Shown here in pieces: positions 8,962-21,544 of a stretch of DNA of 64,000 nt. This DNA comes from Papaver somniferum (taxonomy: Eukaryota > Streptophyta > Magnoliopsida > Ranunculales > Papaveraceae): the NCBI RefSeq assembly GCF_003573695.1, contig NC_039362.1, positions 201,243,215 to 201,307,214 of the forward strand. The letters run 5' to 3'. The notes under the pieces were generated by a model. It saw nothing but the letters and a program-made list of their open reading frames with translations. It ran no database searches and was not told where the DNA came from. The translations under genes were made by a program, and so were the position numbers. Within the stretch, counting starts at the first letter, position 1; each line of letters begins with the position of its first letter.

Positions 8962-9238
8962 ACCTTCCTGGGTGAAAAAGACATGTAAAATTTGATACTG
9001 TTTAAATGGACGAGAATTGAAAAATAGCCAGGATGCAAACAGTTTCATCCTACGCATTTTCAAATACTTTTTCTTATTTTTAATTTACGTCAGGATGCAT
9101 CCAGTTTTATCCTCGCTATTTTTTAAGTTTAAGCCAGGATGAATCTAGATTCATTTTTGCTATTTTTCTGGTGTCCATTTCACCCATATTAATTTTTACT
9201 CGTCCATTAGAACCATGTTTTAAAAATATTTGGACAAT
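8962..9238 (-). repeat. dispersed 280-bp repeat, copy C (inverted)
   Basis: The reverse complement aligns along its length with copy B, from TTGTCCAAATATTTTTAAAA to TTTCACCCAG, with scattered substitutions. Different flanks confirm it is a mobile or dispersed unit rather than part of the MATE duplication. Confidence 0.75.
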
Positions 9239-10588
9239 TGACCAAATTTCTCAAGAATTTAATGAAGGTGTATGAGTCGGTTCAAGCTAAGCCATTGCAA
9301 TACTCTTTCGATACAATTTTATCGGAGTACATTCATTTTTGAACTAAAATAGGTGATAATTTTATCTTTTTGTATTTAACATCCAACTTTCCTGAGTGAA
9401 TTATTAGCAATGATTTATCAAGGATGACTAGCCATTAATGTAAGGGTAAATTACTTTTGAGTGAATTTGTTGTATAAATATTTGAGAAACATTTATAGCA
9501 TTAATGGAGAAAGATATTTTTTTATTGAAAGGATTCCATTTCATTAATCGTGAACCTTGATTACAAGGTGATTAAGTCCATCAAGAAATTATTGTTTAAA
9601 CATGAAAAACGTACTGTACAAAATATATAATCGGATATTCCGACAACAGAAAGAAAAGGAATACAAGGAAACGATAAACTATGCAAGCATAAAAGTGCCA
9701 ATTAAATATGAAGAGATGGTTTCTAAACATAGTCTTATCATTTGATATTGAATCTTCTTTGAAAAGAGATACTCCAAATCAAGAGTTTTCTGCCTAACTT
9801 TTTCTCAGAAGAATCCAGAATCTAGTGACCGAAGCTCAACGTTCAAATACTTACAAGACCAAACAACCAAAATAGAATCTCCATAAGTGCAAGGAAGTAG
9901 CGTGGGAAACACGTCACAAGAAACGTCATGAAGACACGTCTAAAAGGTTTGACAACAACAAAAAGCGTCGGAGACGACACCAGAAAACTAAAAAAACTTG
10001 AACACTAACTCTCTAGTCTATGGAAACAATGGATGAAAACTGATACTTCCCAGATCTACTCTGAGTGGAGCAGATCTAAGCGAATAATACTCTTCGGAAA
10101 TCGCTTGAGTATGAATAGAGAGAGAACGAAGGGATTCGGATTAATGAAAGAAAAAAAATACCACTTAATATTTCCCATTCTTTTCAAATTATTTCGAAGT
10201 AAAAAATGTGAAATCGTAAACTTTTTTGGATCGCTCTTTTAATGCCCTGGGTCATAAATATTTTATAATTGTTTCAGCTGAGATCACCTAAAACAACACC
10301 ATTGGAAAATCATACTATTGAGTGCCCATATTACTCAAATGCCAGCGGCCGGCATGATCTCATCGCTCACAACTCACTACTTACAGCTTGTCTCTTAGAT
10401 CCCATCCCCTAATTCTCGTCGCCCATGTCTCATTACTTAGATCTCATCACTCACAAACATATCACAGAGCTCAATGCTCAAATTATACCAATACAGTCTA
10501 CTCCAAGTCTTACTGAAATTGAAGCCACTACTAGTGTTACTATTTTTACTAGACCTGATACTGATCAGTCCACTTAATTAAGTGTAGA
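9239..10588. other. intergenic; no gene recognised
   Basis: AT-rich, no family recognised. A 50-codon plus-strand frame at 10425-10577 (starting MSHYLDLITHKHITELNAQI) has no detectable homology by eye and is probably chance or a transposon scrap. Confidence 0.4.
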
Positions 10589-13089
10589 TGAAAAGATGAG
10601 GGTGCCCAAATACACCACAATATTTTTGTTTCAGCCTATAAGTCCTCTTCCGAATGTGATCGTCTACGGACAGAGTCGGGACAATACAATAATTCGGTTC
10701 CACACCTTGTGTGATTGTCTATGGATACGAGATCGAGACAATACGACAACAAGGAGTGCACATGGGAATAGGTTCGGTAATAACCGGAACTCTATATGAT
10801 CAATATCAAGTGTTATGGAGCTAACACACTTGTGTATTTTACTTAATTATAATAAAAATTATAATGCAGAAAACAAAGTAAAAGACACAACAAGATTTTG
10901 TTAACGAGGAAACCGCAAATGCAGAAAAATCCGGGATCCAGTCCAGTTTTGTATACTCTCAGAATTAAGTTGTTATACAAAATATAATACCAACTTCGTA
11001 TAGTTGAGACCAAATAGGCTACCCCTAGCTACTTAGTTTCCTCGGTATCCCTGCGCCTTCGACTTCTAGAGTCACGCACGTGAATAGAAAATTCCTTTGG
11101 ATCGTATTCCAAACAGTAAAGGAATAATCTGTTTGGTAACCACTCTAATCAATCTTGCTAAAAGATATAATAAGTTTTTAGTCTTTTATGTTTAATCTAA
11201 TAAACTCTTTTGTCTGGTTAGATCAATCTATCCAGTAGCTACCAAAATAGTCAAGTTTAGATTCACACCCAATCGGTATAGATCTCAAAGAGAAATATAC
11301 AGAATGCCGAAGTCACGCAACTAATAAATCAGATCTATCAAAGATATATCAATTCTAGTTGGATCCCAGACGATCAAGGTTTATGCACTAAATCCACAAG
11401 ATACGAAAACCAATAAGAACTCTTCCTCGTCTTCAAATCTTATATTTCCTTCAAATACCTGCACAATAACACTACAATCTATTGTGATCAATCACGCACA
11501 TAACGGAGTCTGTTATAACAATGGATTATCACAAGATGTCTTTAGATCTAAAAACAGTTTTAAAGATCATGTCGATAGTTCGATCTAGTTTGGGAGAATC
11601 TTATATCAGAAGAGAAGATTCTCAAGAATAAACAAATAAGGTGCAATCAAAGTTTCAACAACCGTTATTCAATCAAATTAAACCGAAAATTAATAAAACT
11701 GCAATTATCTAGTTTTCCACCAACGGTACTCGTAGAGATTCTTGATCCCATAAAAGTCTTTAAACGAGCGATCGTAAGAGATTTCACCTAATTAGGATAC
11801 TTTCCTCTCCGATTAGGCAGCTCCAGAAATGAAGTTGCCTGGCTCTTAGTATAGTGTGCTAGAAATGAAAACTTAGGCATTTATAGATCAAGGATGTTTG
11901 AACACCAAGGAATTTCCAAAACCGAAAATGTTCTCAAGATATGCAATGAATGGCAAAATTCGGTTTTCCTAATCCCAATAAATGCTTGTCCAATTCAAAT
12001 CTCTTCATAGAAAATCTCAAATTAGTAAATGCACATTACTAATTTTTATTTTCTAGAGCGATGCATTAATTGCTGGTAATTAAAGCATATAAAATCAAAA
12101 ACCTTAATTAAAAGATTCTTAATTTATTTCGGCATAGGATCTCCTTAAGTACCAAGGAATATCTTTGAACAATAAATGATAAGATTTAATGCTCATTTTC
12201 AAAATATGTTGACATCTTTACACTATAAATCCTTATATCATATGTACATGGATTTTCATCTTGAAATCGATTCTACCACATTTCCAAACAAGTTTAGAAT
12301 TGGTTCTACCATACTTTCAAGAATACTATGTGATCGGTCTACCAAGTCACAATGATTAGTTGTGATCGGTCCTACCAAGTCACATACATGGGTTCGGATC
12401 GGTTCTACCTGTATCTGGTATCTACTTGTGATCGGTCACACCAGTCACTAGGGTCGGTTACACAAACTACAAGGATCGGTCACACTCCACTTATGATTGG
12501 TCACACCAATTACAAGGATTTACCACACCAACACATGGTGATTACTTAGGATCGGTTACACCAATTAACAGAACCGGTCATACCAAATCATAAGTATAGG
12601 TACTATGATAGGCTATACCAAGATACATAACCGGAGTTAAGATCGGTTCTACCAACTCACACTTATTGGTCACCAAAGAATATGCAATGAATAACAAGAC
12701 CAATGGTTTCTCTTTCGATTCACGAAACAAGTTCATGAATGTAATTTCTTTAAGCAAATGTCAAACATTGTTTCCTGTGATGAAATTTTCGTCATACACC
12801 CATTCACACATAATCATAAAACTATATACAAGATTATGTTGATGTCATATCTACGAAGTTCAAAAGATAAGCATTATACTTTGTAGTCTAATTCCTTAAT
12901 ACTATGATTATATTATTATGATCATGTCTCTCGATTAGAGTATAATATACAATATATACAACTTCACAGTTATGTTTTCAATATAGAACGACTTGAAAAA
13001 TACTTAGGAATTGAAACAAGTTCAAGGCAGTATTACTAACCTCAAGTGGAAGGATGATGTCGTCGTTGTAGTCATTACTTCTTCACATT
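10589..13089 (-). mobile_element. solo LTR, family S (copy S1), truncated at its 5' end
   Basis: A family of roughly 2.5-kb LTRs recurs through 10.6-28.4 kb. In minus-strand sense it starts TGTTAGAGCATTGCTCGG and ends ...TACCCTCGTCATTTCA. This copy has the 3' terminus at 10589 (TGAAAAGATGAGGG on the plus strand) and the conserved block AACCGCAAATGCAG near 10915, but its last 170-190 bp, including TGTTAGAG, are missing where the inverted copy at 13090 begins. A TATA-like CTATAAATGCC lies near 11880. There is no coding sequence. Confidence 0.7.
12310..12690. repeat. variable minisatellite in LTR S1 (GATCGGTYCTACCA)
   Basis: About ten degenerate copies of a roughly 35-bp unit whose core is GATCGGTYCTACCA. 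The same core, in other copy numbers, sits at the corresponding place in the LTRs at 24697 (about 25310-25470) and 23354-28384 (about 27640-27800). Confidence 0.7.
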
Positions 13090-14530
13090 TTTTAGAGCAC
13101 TGCTCGGTCAACTCGCAAGCGTTGCTATCTCAAGCTTGTTGTCAAGTTTAGTTGTCAAAACTATAAGTCTTAATTTCTAGTCTACTTATAGCTAAGTCTC
13201 GGATTAGGATAGTAAGTGTAGTTGAGCATTAGACTTCACGGCGTTCATCGATTGAAGACGCAAAACTACTAAGGGGAGCTCGTGTAAATTCATCAACAAA
13301 GGGTATGAGGAGACTTGAATTTATCTATCACTCAGAAGTCTATCTACTCTATCTCCCATTTGAGACAAAAGTCGTATAGCTATATAGACTTCGATTATAC
13401 ACATTTGATATTTCGAGCTGTGTTTAACTCGCTTACATATTTCTCGAAATATGTGTTGGTAAGCTTTCGCTTAACCAAGTTCATCTTATATTATTGACGA
13501 AAGTCAATAGATGATCATGCGAAAATCGCCTGGTAACGTCTTACATGATTTATGTGAGACAGTCATTTGATGTAGATTCGGAATGTTTCGTATTGATCAC
13601 TTGAAAATTTCTTTGAAGTTAATAGTTTGTGTGAGACAGCTATTGTCGTCTTCTAAGAATGTTTCAGTGATTGAAATGTGAGTTTAGAACAATTAACCTT
13701 GATTGGATATAACATAGTATGCGTATTTGTATACTAAACTGTTGCATGTTATTCCAAGTCCGGGAACCATAGTATGCATACGCGTATGCGTACTGGTTGG
13801 TTTAATGAAAGTCCGGTAACTTAGCATCCATTCCCTTATGTGTACTGGCGTAAATTTCATGTATGGAAATTCAACTGAGTTTGGAGGTATGCGTACCCGT
13901 CCGCATACTAGCAAACCCAAACTAAGTCTGGCCACTTAGGTATGCGTGCCAATTTGCATACTTGAGTAGGTTATGTTCTAAAATCGGTTTGTTCATGAAC
14001 TAATACATTTATATATTAAGGAATGCAATCTTTTGCAAACCGTGACTATAATGTTCATTAATTGATTCGAGTGAATAAAAATCGATTTTGTTTCAGTTGT
14101 GTCTTGTATACTTTTATGAGAATATACACAATTGAACAACTCTAGAACTAGTTTCATTTGAGTCATTTGAACTAGTTATGGTTAAGATGAATAAGGTTGA
14201 TATGAAAGTGTTCACATGGCCGACTTCGGTTAATTATTGTTGAGCCAACAAGGTGTACACGTTTAGGGTACGGTTACTCATATCTAAATGAAGTCACTTT
14301 TCAATTGTGTGTAACAAGCTAAGTTCGATCTAACGGTTGAAAGATATTAGCTTGATTCTAATCAGGTTTTCATCTAATAGTAAATATTGAATGCTTTGTT
14401 ACCAAGGTAACATTGATTGCAAACCCTGATTTGAAAACTATATAAGGTAGAACTCTAGCAATTGGGAAACCTAATCCCCAATCCTCCTGTGTGACACTAG
14501 TTGCGACTAGGGTTCTCCCTTGCTAGAGTT
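13090..14530 (+). mobile_element. half of a family S LTR (S2), joined head-to-head with S4
   Basis: Plus-strand start TTTTAGAGCACTGCTCGGTC aligns with TGTTAGAGCATTGCTCGG of the family. It includes the variable motif region (about 13710-13970) and a TATA box (TATATAA at 14439-14445), then stops near 14530, where sequence of the opposite orientation begins. The remaining part of the LTR is absent. Confidence 0.65.
13710..13970. repeat. variable motif block in LTR S2 (GTATGCGTAC type)
   Basis: Several copies of GTATGCGTAC / AGTATGCATACGCG in partly palindromic arrangement, at the same distance (about 0.6-0.9 kb) from the TG end as the minisatellites in the other LTR copies, but with a different motif from S1. 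Confidence 0.6.
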
Positions 14531-15523
14531 CTCCCTTATATACTAGGAGCACAAAGAAGTGTGGGGATTAGTTTTCCCAAGTTCTATAGTTCTCCCTTAT
14601 ATACTATTTCAAATTAGGGTTGTTTATGATCAAAGCTAAGATAGGTTAGTAACAAAGCAATCAATGTTCACCGTTAGATGAAACCCTAATTCAAGATTCA
14701 ACCTAAGTCTGCTTAGAAATAAAGCAATTAATCTCCAAAGTTAGATAGTCTTAGATTGTTACACACAAATAAAATATACCTATATTTAGATATGGATGAA
14801 CCGTACCCAAACGTGTATACTTGTTGGCTCAACAATAGTTAACCGAAATTAGCCATGTGAACACTTATTGCTTATCCATGTTCATCTAACACATTTAGAT
14901 CAAATATGAAGATCAATAAATCATGAATGATAATCAAATGAATCTAATGTACTTCAATAGAGTTGCTCAATTGTTCATTATTTCTGAAAAAGCGGGGGTC
15001 TAACAACACCACCCAATATTTCGCTTAGCAGTCTGTATGAACTAAATCCGAAATACTTTGCTAGAGAATCAAATAGACAGCCAGACTCAATCTAGATAAA
15101 AAGTATCTCAAGGAGTTATTAACTCAATCTCTCAATTTGATTTCTACTCAAGCTAAAATCAATAGCGAGTCTTTATCAAAGAGAGATAACTTGGACGGTA
15201 CCAAAGACCAATGTCCAAGGATCAATCAACTAAAATCAACAACCAAAAGTTGGATTAGAGAAGTTGATGATCACAAACGCACAACCTGTATTATTTCTAT
15301 TATATAAAATATAATGCGGAAAAGAAATAACACAGACACCAGAAGCTTTGTTAATGCGGAAACCGCAAATGCAGAAAAACCCCGGGACCTAGTCCAGATT
15401 GAATACACACTCTATTAAGCCGCTACAGACACTAGCCTACTCCAAGCTAACTTCGTACTGATCTATAGTTGAACCCCTACCAATCTCCCACTGATACAAG
15501 GTACAGTTGTACTCATACGCCTC

Positions 15524-16688
15524 TGGTAGGCTCAAAAACCTACAATAAAATACTGCAAGTGCATAGCGTCTAACTCGTAGACAATGGCAAGTACAGGTCG
15601 TTCCCACAGGGAGTGTGAAATACTCAACCAACTAATATCAAGAATCAACTAATTAACAAAGATGATTTTTTTAGAGGTTTCAGAAATTCGGACAAAAATG
15701 AAATAATAAAAAAATTTAACGAAAAACAGAATGATAGAAGGTTGTTAGGATTTTCGGTTTCCACCAATTAATTATGCAAACTCTAATAATCTTTAAAAAT
15801 CTATTCCATGCATTTTCAAATATTGTTTCTCCGATATAGTTTTCTTCGCTTCATGGTTAATGATTCTAAAGCATTACCTATCAATCCTTGTATACCACGT
15901 CTAGGGATTTAACCGAAGCACGCAATATCAATTCAAAAGCATAAATAATCTAGAAAATCACGGCAACAATAGAATACCAAGCCAAATGAAGAAAAACTAC
16001 TAATCAATCAACTCATTATTAAGCATATAAATGTAGAGTTTTCATAACAAAATTGGGTTCTACCTAAACCCTAACAATCAATTTAGCAAACCATGAGAAA
16101 AGGAAATTCTAATATACCAAACCCTTGTTTCCCTTCTCTGTCACGGCTCTGCGGCCGCCCTCCCCTCAGTATATTTTTAAACAACACATAAATATAGCTC
16201 ACAAATGAATTCACGTTTTTCTTCTTCGTCGCCACATCACCTCCCAATAGAAGTCTGCCACATGTCATGAAAATATAAATTCACCCAATGATGTTGTGCC
16301 GCGTGTCATAATATGACGAGACATTGTAAAGTATCACCGAATCTCCACTTTCCATAGTATATGAATTTCATTTAGAAAGCATGATATTTTCTTGCATGTG
16401 ATGGGTACCACCTTAACTTTTTCTTCATTTGCACGTGGTCATGGAGGTGATATTCTTCCATTCTTATGCTAACAATAATAAAGTCACTCTTAACCAATCT
16501 TAGGTGGCATTAGTGTGCTGACATCAAATCACTTCACCATTAAGTCTCACATTTTGATGTTTATTCGCTGGATGATCGAATTTCACTTGTACTTTCTGCA
16601 AAAGCACTAAAATAGTGTCATTAGTCAAAATATTGAGTCCTAGCTAATATAAATATGGGTATAAAATGTAGCACTTTCGTGCTTATCA
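15524..16688 (-). repeat. 3' LTR of the Gypsy-type element
   Basis: Matches 18346-19508 along its whole length with scattered substitutions, so the insertion is moderately old. Confidence 0.9.
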
Positions 16689-16737
16689 ACACCCCCACAC
16701 TTATATTTTGCTAGTCCTCGAGCAAAACAAAGAATTG

Positions 16738-17025
16738 ACCCGCTACACAGCTGGTCATATGAAAATAGAGATCCGCTACACAACTGGTCATATCATTTTT
16801 TTTTCTTGTTTTTTTAGACCCGCTACACAGCTGGTCAAATAATAAGATAAAGAGAGAGAGACCCGCTACACAGCTGGTCATAGAAAATACCATACAAAAG
16901 ACCCGCTACAAAGCTGGCCATGACCCTAAAAACCATAACGATAATAAAAAAAAATTTAAGACCCGCTACACAGCTGATCATTTATTTTTTAGACTCGCTA
17001 CACAGCTGGTCATAATTTTTTTTTT
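16738..17025 (-). repeat. seven copies of a 22-bp motif with AT-rich spacers, beside the polypurine tract
   Basis: GACCCGCTACACAGCTGGTC plus AT, repeated seven times with a few substitutions and separated by 13-55 nt of low-complexity A/T sequence of variable length. It lies between the interior and the 3' LTR, the place where Tat-lineage elements are known to carry hypervariable tandem repeats. Confidence 0.85.
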
Positions 17026-17104
17026 TTGAATCCTAACCAATGTGCCACTCCCCCACACTTAAATATTACATTTTCCTCAATGTAATTGAGTCATCCAACG
17101 TAGA

Positions 17105-17390
17105 NNNNNNNNNNNNNNNNNNNNNNNNNNNNNNNNNNNNNNNNNNNNNNNNNNNNNNNNNNNNNNNNNNNNNNNNNNNNNNNNNNNNNNNNNNNNNNNN
17201 NNNNNNNNNNNNNNNNNNNNNNNNNNNNNNNNNNNNNNNNNNNNNNNNNNNNNNNNNNNNNNNNNNNNNNNNNNNNNNNNNNNNNNNNNNNNNNNNNNNN
17301 NNNNNNNNNNNNNNNNNNNNNNNNNNNNNNNNNNNNNNNNNNNNNNNNNNNNNNNNNNNNNNNNNNNNNNNNNNNNNNNNNNNNNNNNNN
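17105..17390. other. assembly gap (286 N)
   Basis: A run of N followed directly by 18 A residues. Frames crossing it are meaningless. Confidence 0.98.
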
Positions 17391-17490
17391 AAAAAAAAAA
17401 AAAAAAAAGAAGATAGAGAAAAGGAAATCTGATGGGTTGACTCCCACGAAGCGAAATGTATTGTTTCTCTTCTTTCAATAGCACATAATC

Positions 17491-18180
17491 TCAAACAAAA
17501 TGAGGTTGATACCCCAAAGTAAGCTGCCAATCATATATATAGAGTCTGAAAAGTTGGGGATCAACCCAACCAATCCGGTCAGCTGAAAATATGCACCTGC
17601 AAAAACTATAATCTTCCAAAGATATATGTGAATCCATTCCCCATAAATAACAATCCTTAGTAATCAATCCATGCATTGTCAGGATATGTAAATCATTCAC
17701 ACAAAGAGGTATAAATTTTTCAATAGCTTCTAGTTGAGGTGCACGCCCTAAATCAGGTTCTAAATCAGGGGAAATAACTTTTATGGCTGATATTGGTTCC
17801 AGTTGAGCAAAATAGGGCACACGAACATATGTTGGCTCAAATGGAGCAATAATATCATGACTCATAGACCCGTTATCATCTAAAACGGTTTCATTATCAA
17901 TATCATCAAGACAAAAAAATTATGAACTTAATGGCTTAAAGGTCATGGTCGAAACTTTCTCGACTAATGGAACTAGTCGAGACTCGGACAAAACTAGAGG
18001 TTCTAGTTTGGATTTCCATTTATTAGTGTCTAACAGTGGTGTGGAGTCTAACAAGGCATTTACTTCACAAATAACACTATCGTCATCAAAATCATACCCA
18101 AAATGAGCTAATCAAACCTCTAATGGATCTCCCAAGTGGCTCTTGCAAATATCTTGCGAGTGCATACTTTCTTTTCGCTC
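17491..18180 (-). pseudogene. degenerate ORF in the Gypsy-type element
   Basis: A minus-strand frame with a 124-codon open stretch (MSHDIIAPFEPTYVRVPYFA..., ending at 17491) and further codons upstream to about 18180, broken by at least two stops. Positions of Asp/Glu and aromatic residues suggest a once-expressed element-specific protein, but no gag zinc knuckle, protease or polymerase motif is visible. Product not recognised. Confidence 0.4.
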
Positions 18181-18321
18181 GCTCTTCAGACTAAAGTACC
18201 TAAAAAAATCAAACAAATTGCGTAAAAAGAACTAAAAGAACAATAATAATAAATTATTTACAAAAATAAAAATAAGATATATACAAAAGTTGATATCAAT
18301 CAGAGTGTATTATGCAACCAC

Positions 18322-18339
18322 TCCTCGGCAGCGGCGCCA
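18322..18339 (-). other. primer binding site (tRNA-Asp type)
   Basis: TGGCGCCGCTGCCGAGGA in minus sense, 6 nt after the 5' LTR end; pairs with the 3' end of plant tRNA-Asp apart from a few changes. Confidence 0.8.
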
Positions 18340-18345
18340 AAAACT

Positions 18346-19508
18346 TGGTAGGCTCAGAAACCTACAATAAAATACTGCAAGTGCACAGCGTCTAACTCGT
18401 AGACAATGACAACTACAGGTGGTTCCCACAGGGAGTGTGAAATACTCAACCAACTAATATCAAGAATCAATTAATTAACAAAGATGATTTTTTTTAGAGG
18501 TTTCAGAAATTCGGACAAAAATGAAATAACAAAAAAATTTAACGAAAAACAGAATGATAGAAGGTTGTTAGGATTTGGTTTCCACCAATTAATTATGCAA
18601 ACTCTACTAATCTTTAAAAATCTATTCCATGCATTTTCAAATACTGTTTCTCCGCTATAGTTTTCTTCGCTTCATGGGTAGTAATTCTAAAGCATTACCT
18701 ATCAATCCTTGCATACCACGTCTAGGGATTTAATCGAAGCACGCAATATCAATTCAAAAGCATAAGTAATCTAGAAAATCACATCAACAATATAATACCA
18801 AGCCAAATGAAGAAAAACTACTAATCAATCAACTCATTATTAAGCATATAAATGTAGAGTTTTCATAACAAAATTGGGTTCTACCTAAACCCTAACAATC
18901 AATTTAGCAAACCATGAGAAAAGGAAATTCTAATACACCAAACCTTTGTTTCCCTTCTCTGTCACGGCTCTGCGGCCGCCCTCCCCTCAGTATATTTTGA
19001 AACAACACATAAATATAGCTCACAAATGAATTCACGTTTTTCTTCTTCGTCGCCACATCACCTCCCAATAGAAGTCTGCCACATGTCATGAAAATATAAA
19101 TTCACCCAATGATGTTGTGCCGCGTGTCATAATATGGCGAGACATTGTAAAGTATCACCGAATCTCCACTTTCCATAGTATATGAATGTCATTTAGAAAG
19201 CATGATATTTTCTTGCATGTGCTGGGTCCCACCTTAACTTTTTCTTCATTTGCACGTGGTCATGGAGGTGATATTCTTCCATTCTTATGCTAACAATAAT
19301 AAAGTCACTCTTGACCAATCTTAGGTGACATTAGTGTGCTGACATCAAATCACTTCACCATTAAGTCTCACATTTTGATGTTTATTCGCTGGATGATCGA
19401 ATTCACTTGTACTTTCTGAAAAAGCACTAAAATAGTGTCATTAATCAAAATATTGAGTCCTAGCTAATATAAATATGGGTACAAAATGTAGCACTTTCGT
19501 GCTTATCA
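18346..19508 (-). repeat. 5' LTR of the Gypsy-type element
   Basis: Partner of 15524-16688; in minus sense it begins TGATAAGCACG and ends CCTACCA just before the primer site. Confidence 0.9.
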
Positions 19509-20574
19509 CCTCTGATCCCAGCAGGACACTGCGTACTTGATTCCCTTTGCTGATCTCACCCACAACAAAGAGTTGTTGCAACCCAAAATCACAGACTTGA
19601 TAATAAACCAATCTGTCTCACACAGAAAAGTCTATCGAAAGGATAAATCTGTCTCCCACAGATAAACCCTAGGTTTTGTTCCGTCTTTAGATATAAAATC
19701 AAGGTAATAGGAACCAATTGATAATCCTTGACTTATATTCCAGAAGAACAGCCTAGATTAATCAATCACCTCTCTACAATCCTTCCTGACTACACAAGCG
19801 GATTGTCGAGGAATCACAAACAGTGAGACGAAGATGTTTGTGACTTCTTTATCTTGCCTATAGGAGAACTCTCACGATATCAAGCCAACCAATCGATTGT
19901 ACTCGTACGATAGAAGATGCAAGACCAGTTCACACAACTACGATAAAAGTAGTATCGGTCTGGATTCACAATCCCAATGAAGTCTTTAAGTCGTTAACTC
20001 GAGTTTAGAGAAGAAACTCAAGAGTTAATGGAGATTGACTCTAGCGAGAGCACTAGTAGCACACAGACGTGTGGGGATTAGGTTTTCTCAATGCTAGATG
20101 TCTCCTTTATATAGCCTTCAAATCAGGGTTTTGCCTTAGGTACAAAGCAAACTCTATTCACCGTTAGATGAAAACCTGATTTAGATTCAAGCCAATATCT
20201 CTCAACCGTTAGATCGAAAGATATAGCTTATCACACACACTTGGGTACACGTTTACTGGGTTTGAGAAAACCATGCCCAAACGAGTGCACGTATGTTGGT
20301 TTAACATGAGAACCCAAAAGGTCAACCATATGAGCATCTCATATTAAGCATGTTCTTCTTCACCATAACTAGTTCAATTGACTCAAATGAACTAGTTAAG
20401 ATTTGTTCAATTTCTATGAGATCTTATGTAACTACACAAGACACAATTGAAACAAAGATGATTCGATTCGATTAGAATCGGCTCATGAACATTATAGCCA
20501 CGGTTTGCATAAAGCATTCCTTAATAATTTATGTTTCATGTTCGGAGCACATTTTTAGATTATAACCTCTAAAG

Positions 20575-20765
20575 CTCACGAACAAGTTCGCGGACTTAAG
20601 TTAATCGGTTGAGTTTTCAAAACTCAGCAGAAATTCTCGGGTCGAGAACTTTCCCAGTTCGCGGACTTAGCACACAAACGAGTTTTGGAAATCCGTGCAG
20701 AAATTCTCGGTCGAGAACTTCCGTCAGTTCACGGACTGGGTCCGCGGACTTGGCAAGCCAATTCC
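20575..20765. repeat. variable motif block in LTR S3 (GTTCGCGGACT type)
   Basis: Repeats of AGTTCGCGGACTTAG and AGAAATTCTCGGGTCGAGAA, about 0.6-0.8 kb from the TG end. A third motif type at the same LTR position. Confidence 0.6.
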
Positions 20766-21544
20766 ACAATCCTACCGATTTCTATTGATCAACAAAGTTC
20801 GAAAACTTCTGTTCAAGGAATACATGGTTATGTAATCTAAACTCTCATTTCAATCATTGAAACATTCTCAGAGGGCGATATTCAGTCGTGAAGAACAACA
20901 GACCTTTCTCGTCAGAGCAATTTCCAAAGTGACTGAAACTTTCATGACTTTCGTCACTAGGTGAAGATAAACCTGATCAAAGCGAAACGCTTTACCAACT
21001 CATGATTTCGAGTAAAAGATAAGCAATGAATAATCAGCTCGAAATATCAAGTGTATATGATCTAGTCTATATAACATACGACTTTTGTCTCATAAGAAGT
21101 AGGAGAAGAATATATAGACTTTCGAGTGATAGATAAGTTCATGTCTTCACATACCTTTTTGTTGATGAAGTTCCACGGTTCCTTGGTGTAGATCTTCGTC
21201 GTTTTCGTTGAATCACCATGAAGTCCTTGAGCTCAACTACACTTTTCCTATCCTAGTCCGAGACTTAGCTAATAGGCTAGAAATCAAGACTTTATAGTTT
21301 TGATCACTAAAATTGACAAACATGCTTGATATAGCAACGCATGCGAGGTTGACCGAGCTATGCTCTAACAATTTCATAGAAATATTTATGAACCAATTGA
21401 ATCGAAATCGATTTAATTCATGATTGTAGAAAGTACATCATTCAAGAATCAATTCATGAACATTAAGCCACAGTTTGTAAAGATTGCATCCCTTATATGA
21501 TAAATGTTTTAGTTCATGAGTATGACAATCATACATGAGCGGTT

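Larger units (their letters stand above)
15524..19508 (-). mobile_element. non-autonomous Gypsy-type LTR retrotransposon (LARD-like) with tRNA-Asp primer site
   Basis: Two LTRs of 1165 and 1163 bp (15524-16688, 18346-19508) start TGATAAGCACGAAAGTGC in minus sense and end ...GCCTACCA. The primer site TGGCGCCGCTGCCGAGGA follows the 5' LTR and is close to the complement of the plant tRNA-Asp 3' end, usual in Athila/Tat-type elements. A polypurine tract (AAGTGTGGGGGTGT) precedes the 3' LTR. The interior is only about 1.66 kb including a 286-bp gap, with no protease, polymerase or integrase. Flanks give CCTC at 15520-15523 and 19509-19512, or CCTCT if one T at the junction was lost. Confidence 0.88.
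14985..21370 (-). mobile_element. solo LTR, family S (S3), with Gypsy-type element inside
   Basis: Plus-strand ends TGAAAAAGCGGGGG (14985) and ...GAGCTATGCTCTAACA (21370). Flanked by the 5-bp duplication ATTTC at 14980-14984 and 21371-21375. Without the inner element and its target duplication (15524-19512) it is about 2.4 kb. Promoter-like TATATAAA on the minus strand at 20106-20113; conserved AACCGCAAATGCAG block near 15360; motif block with GTTCGCGGACT at about 20575-20765. No internal retrotransposon sequence, so it is a solo LTR left by recombination. Confidence 0.85.

Noticed and set aside
17040..17530. Open frames spanning the 286-N gap
   Set aside because: They consist mostly of unknown residues and are artefacts of the gap.
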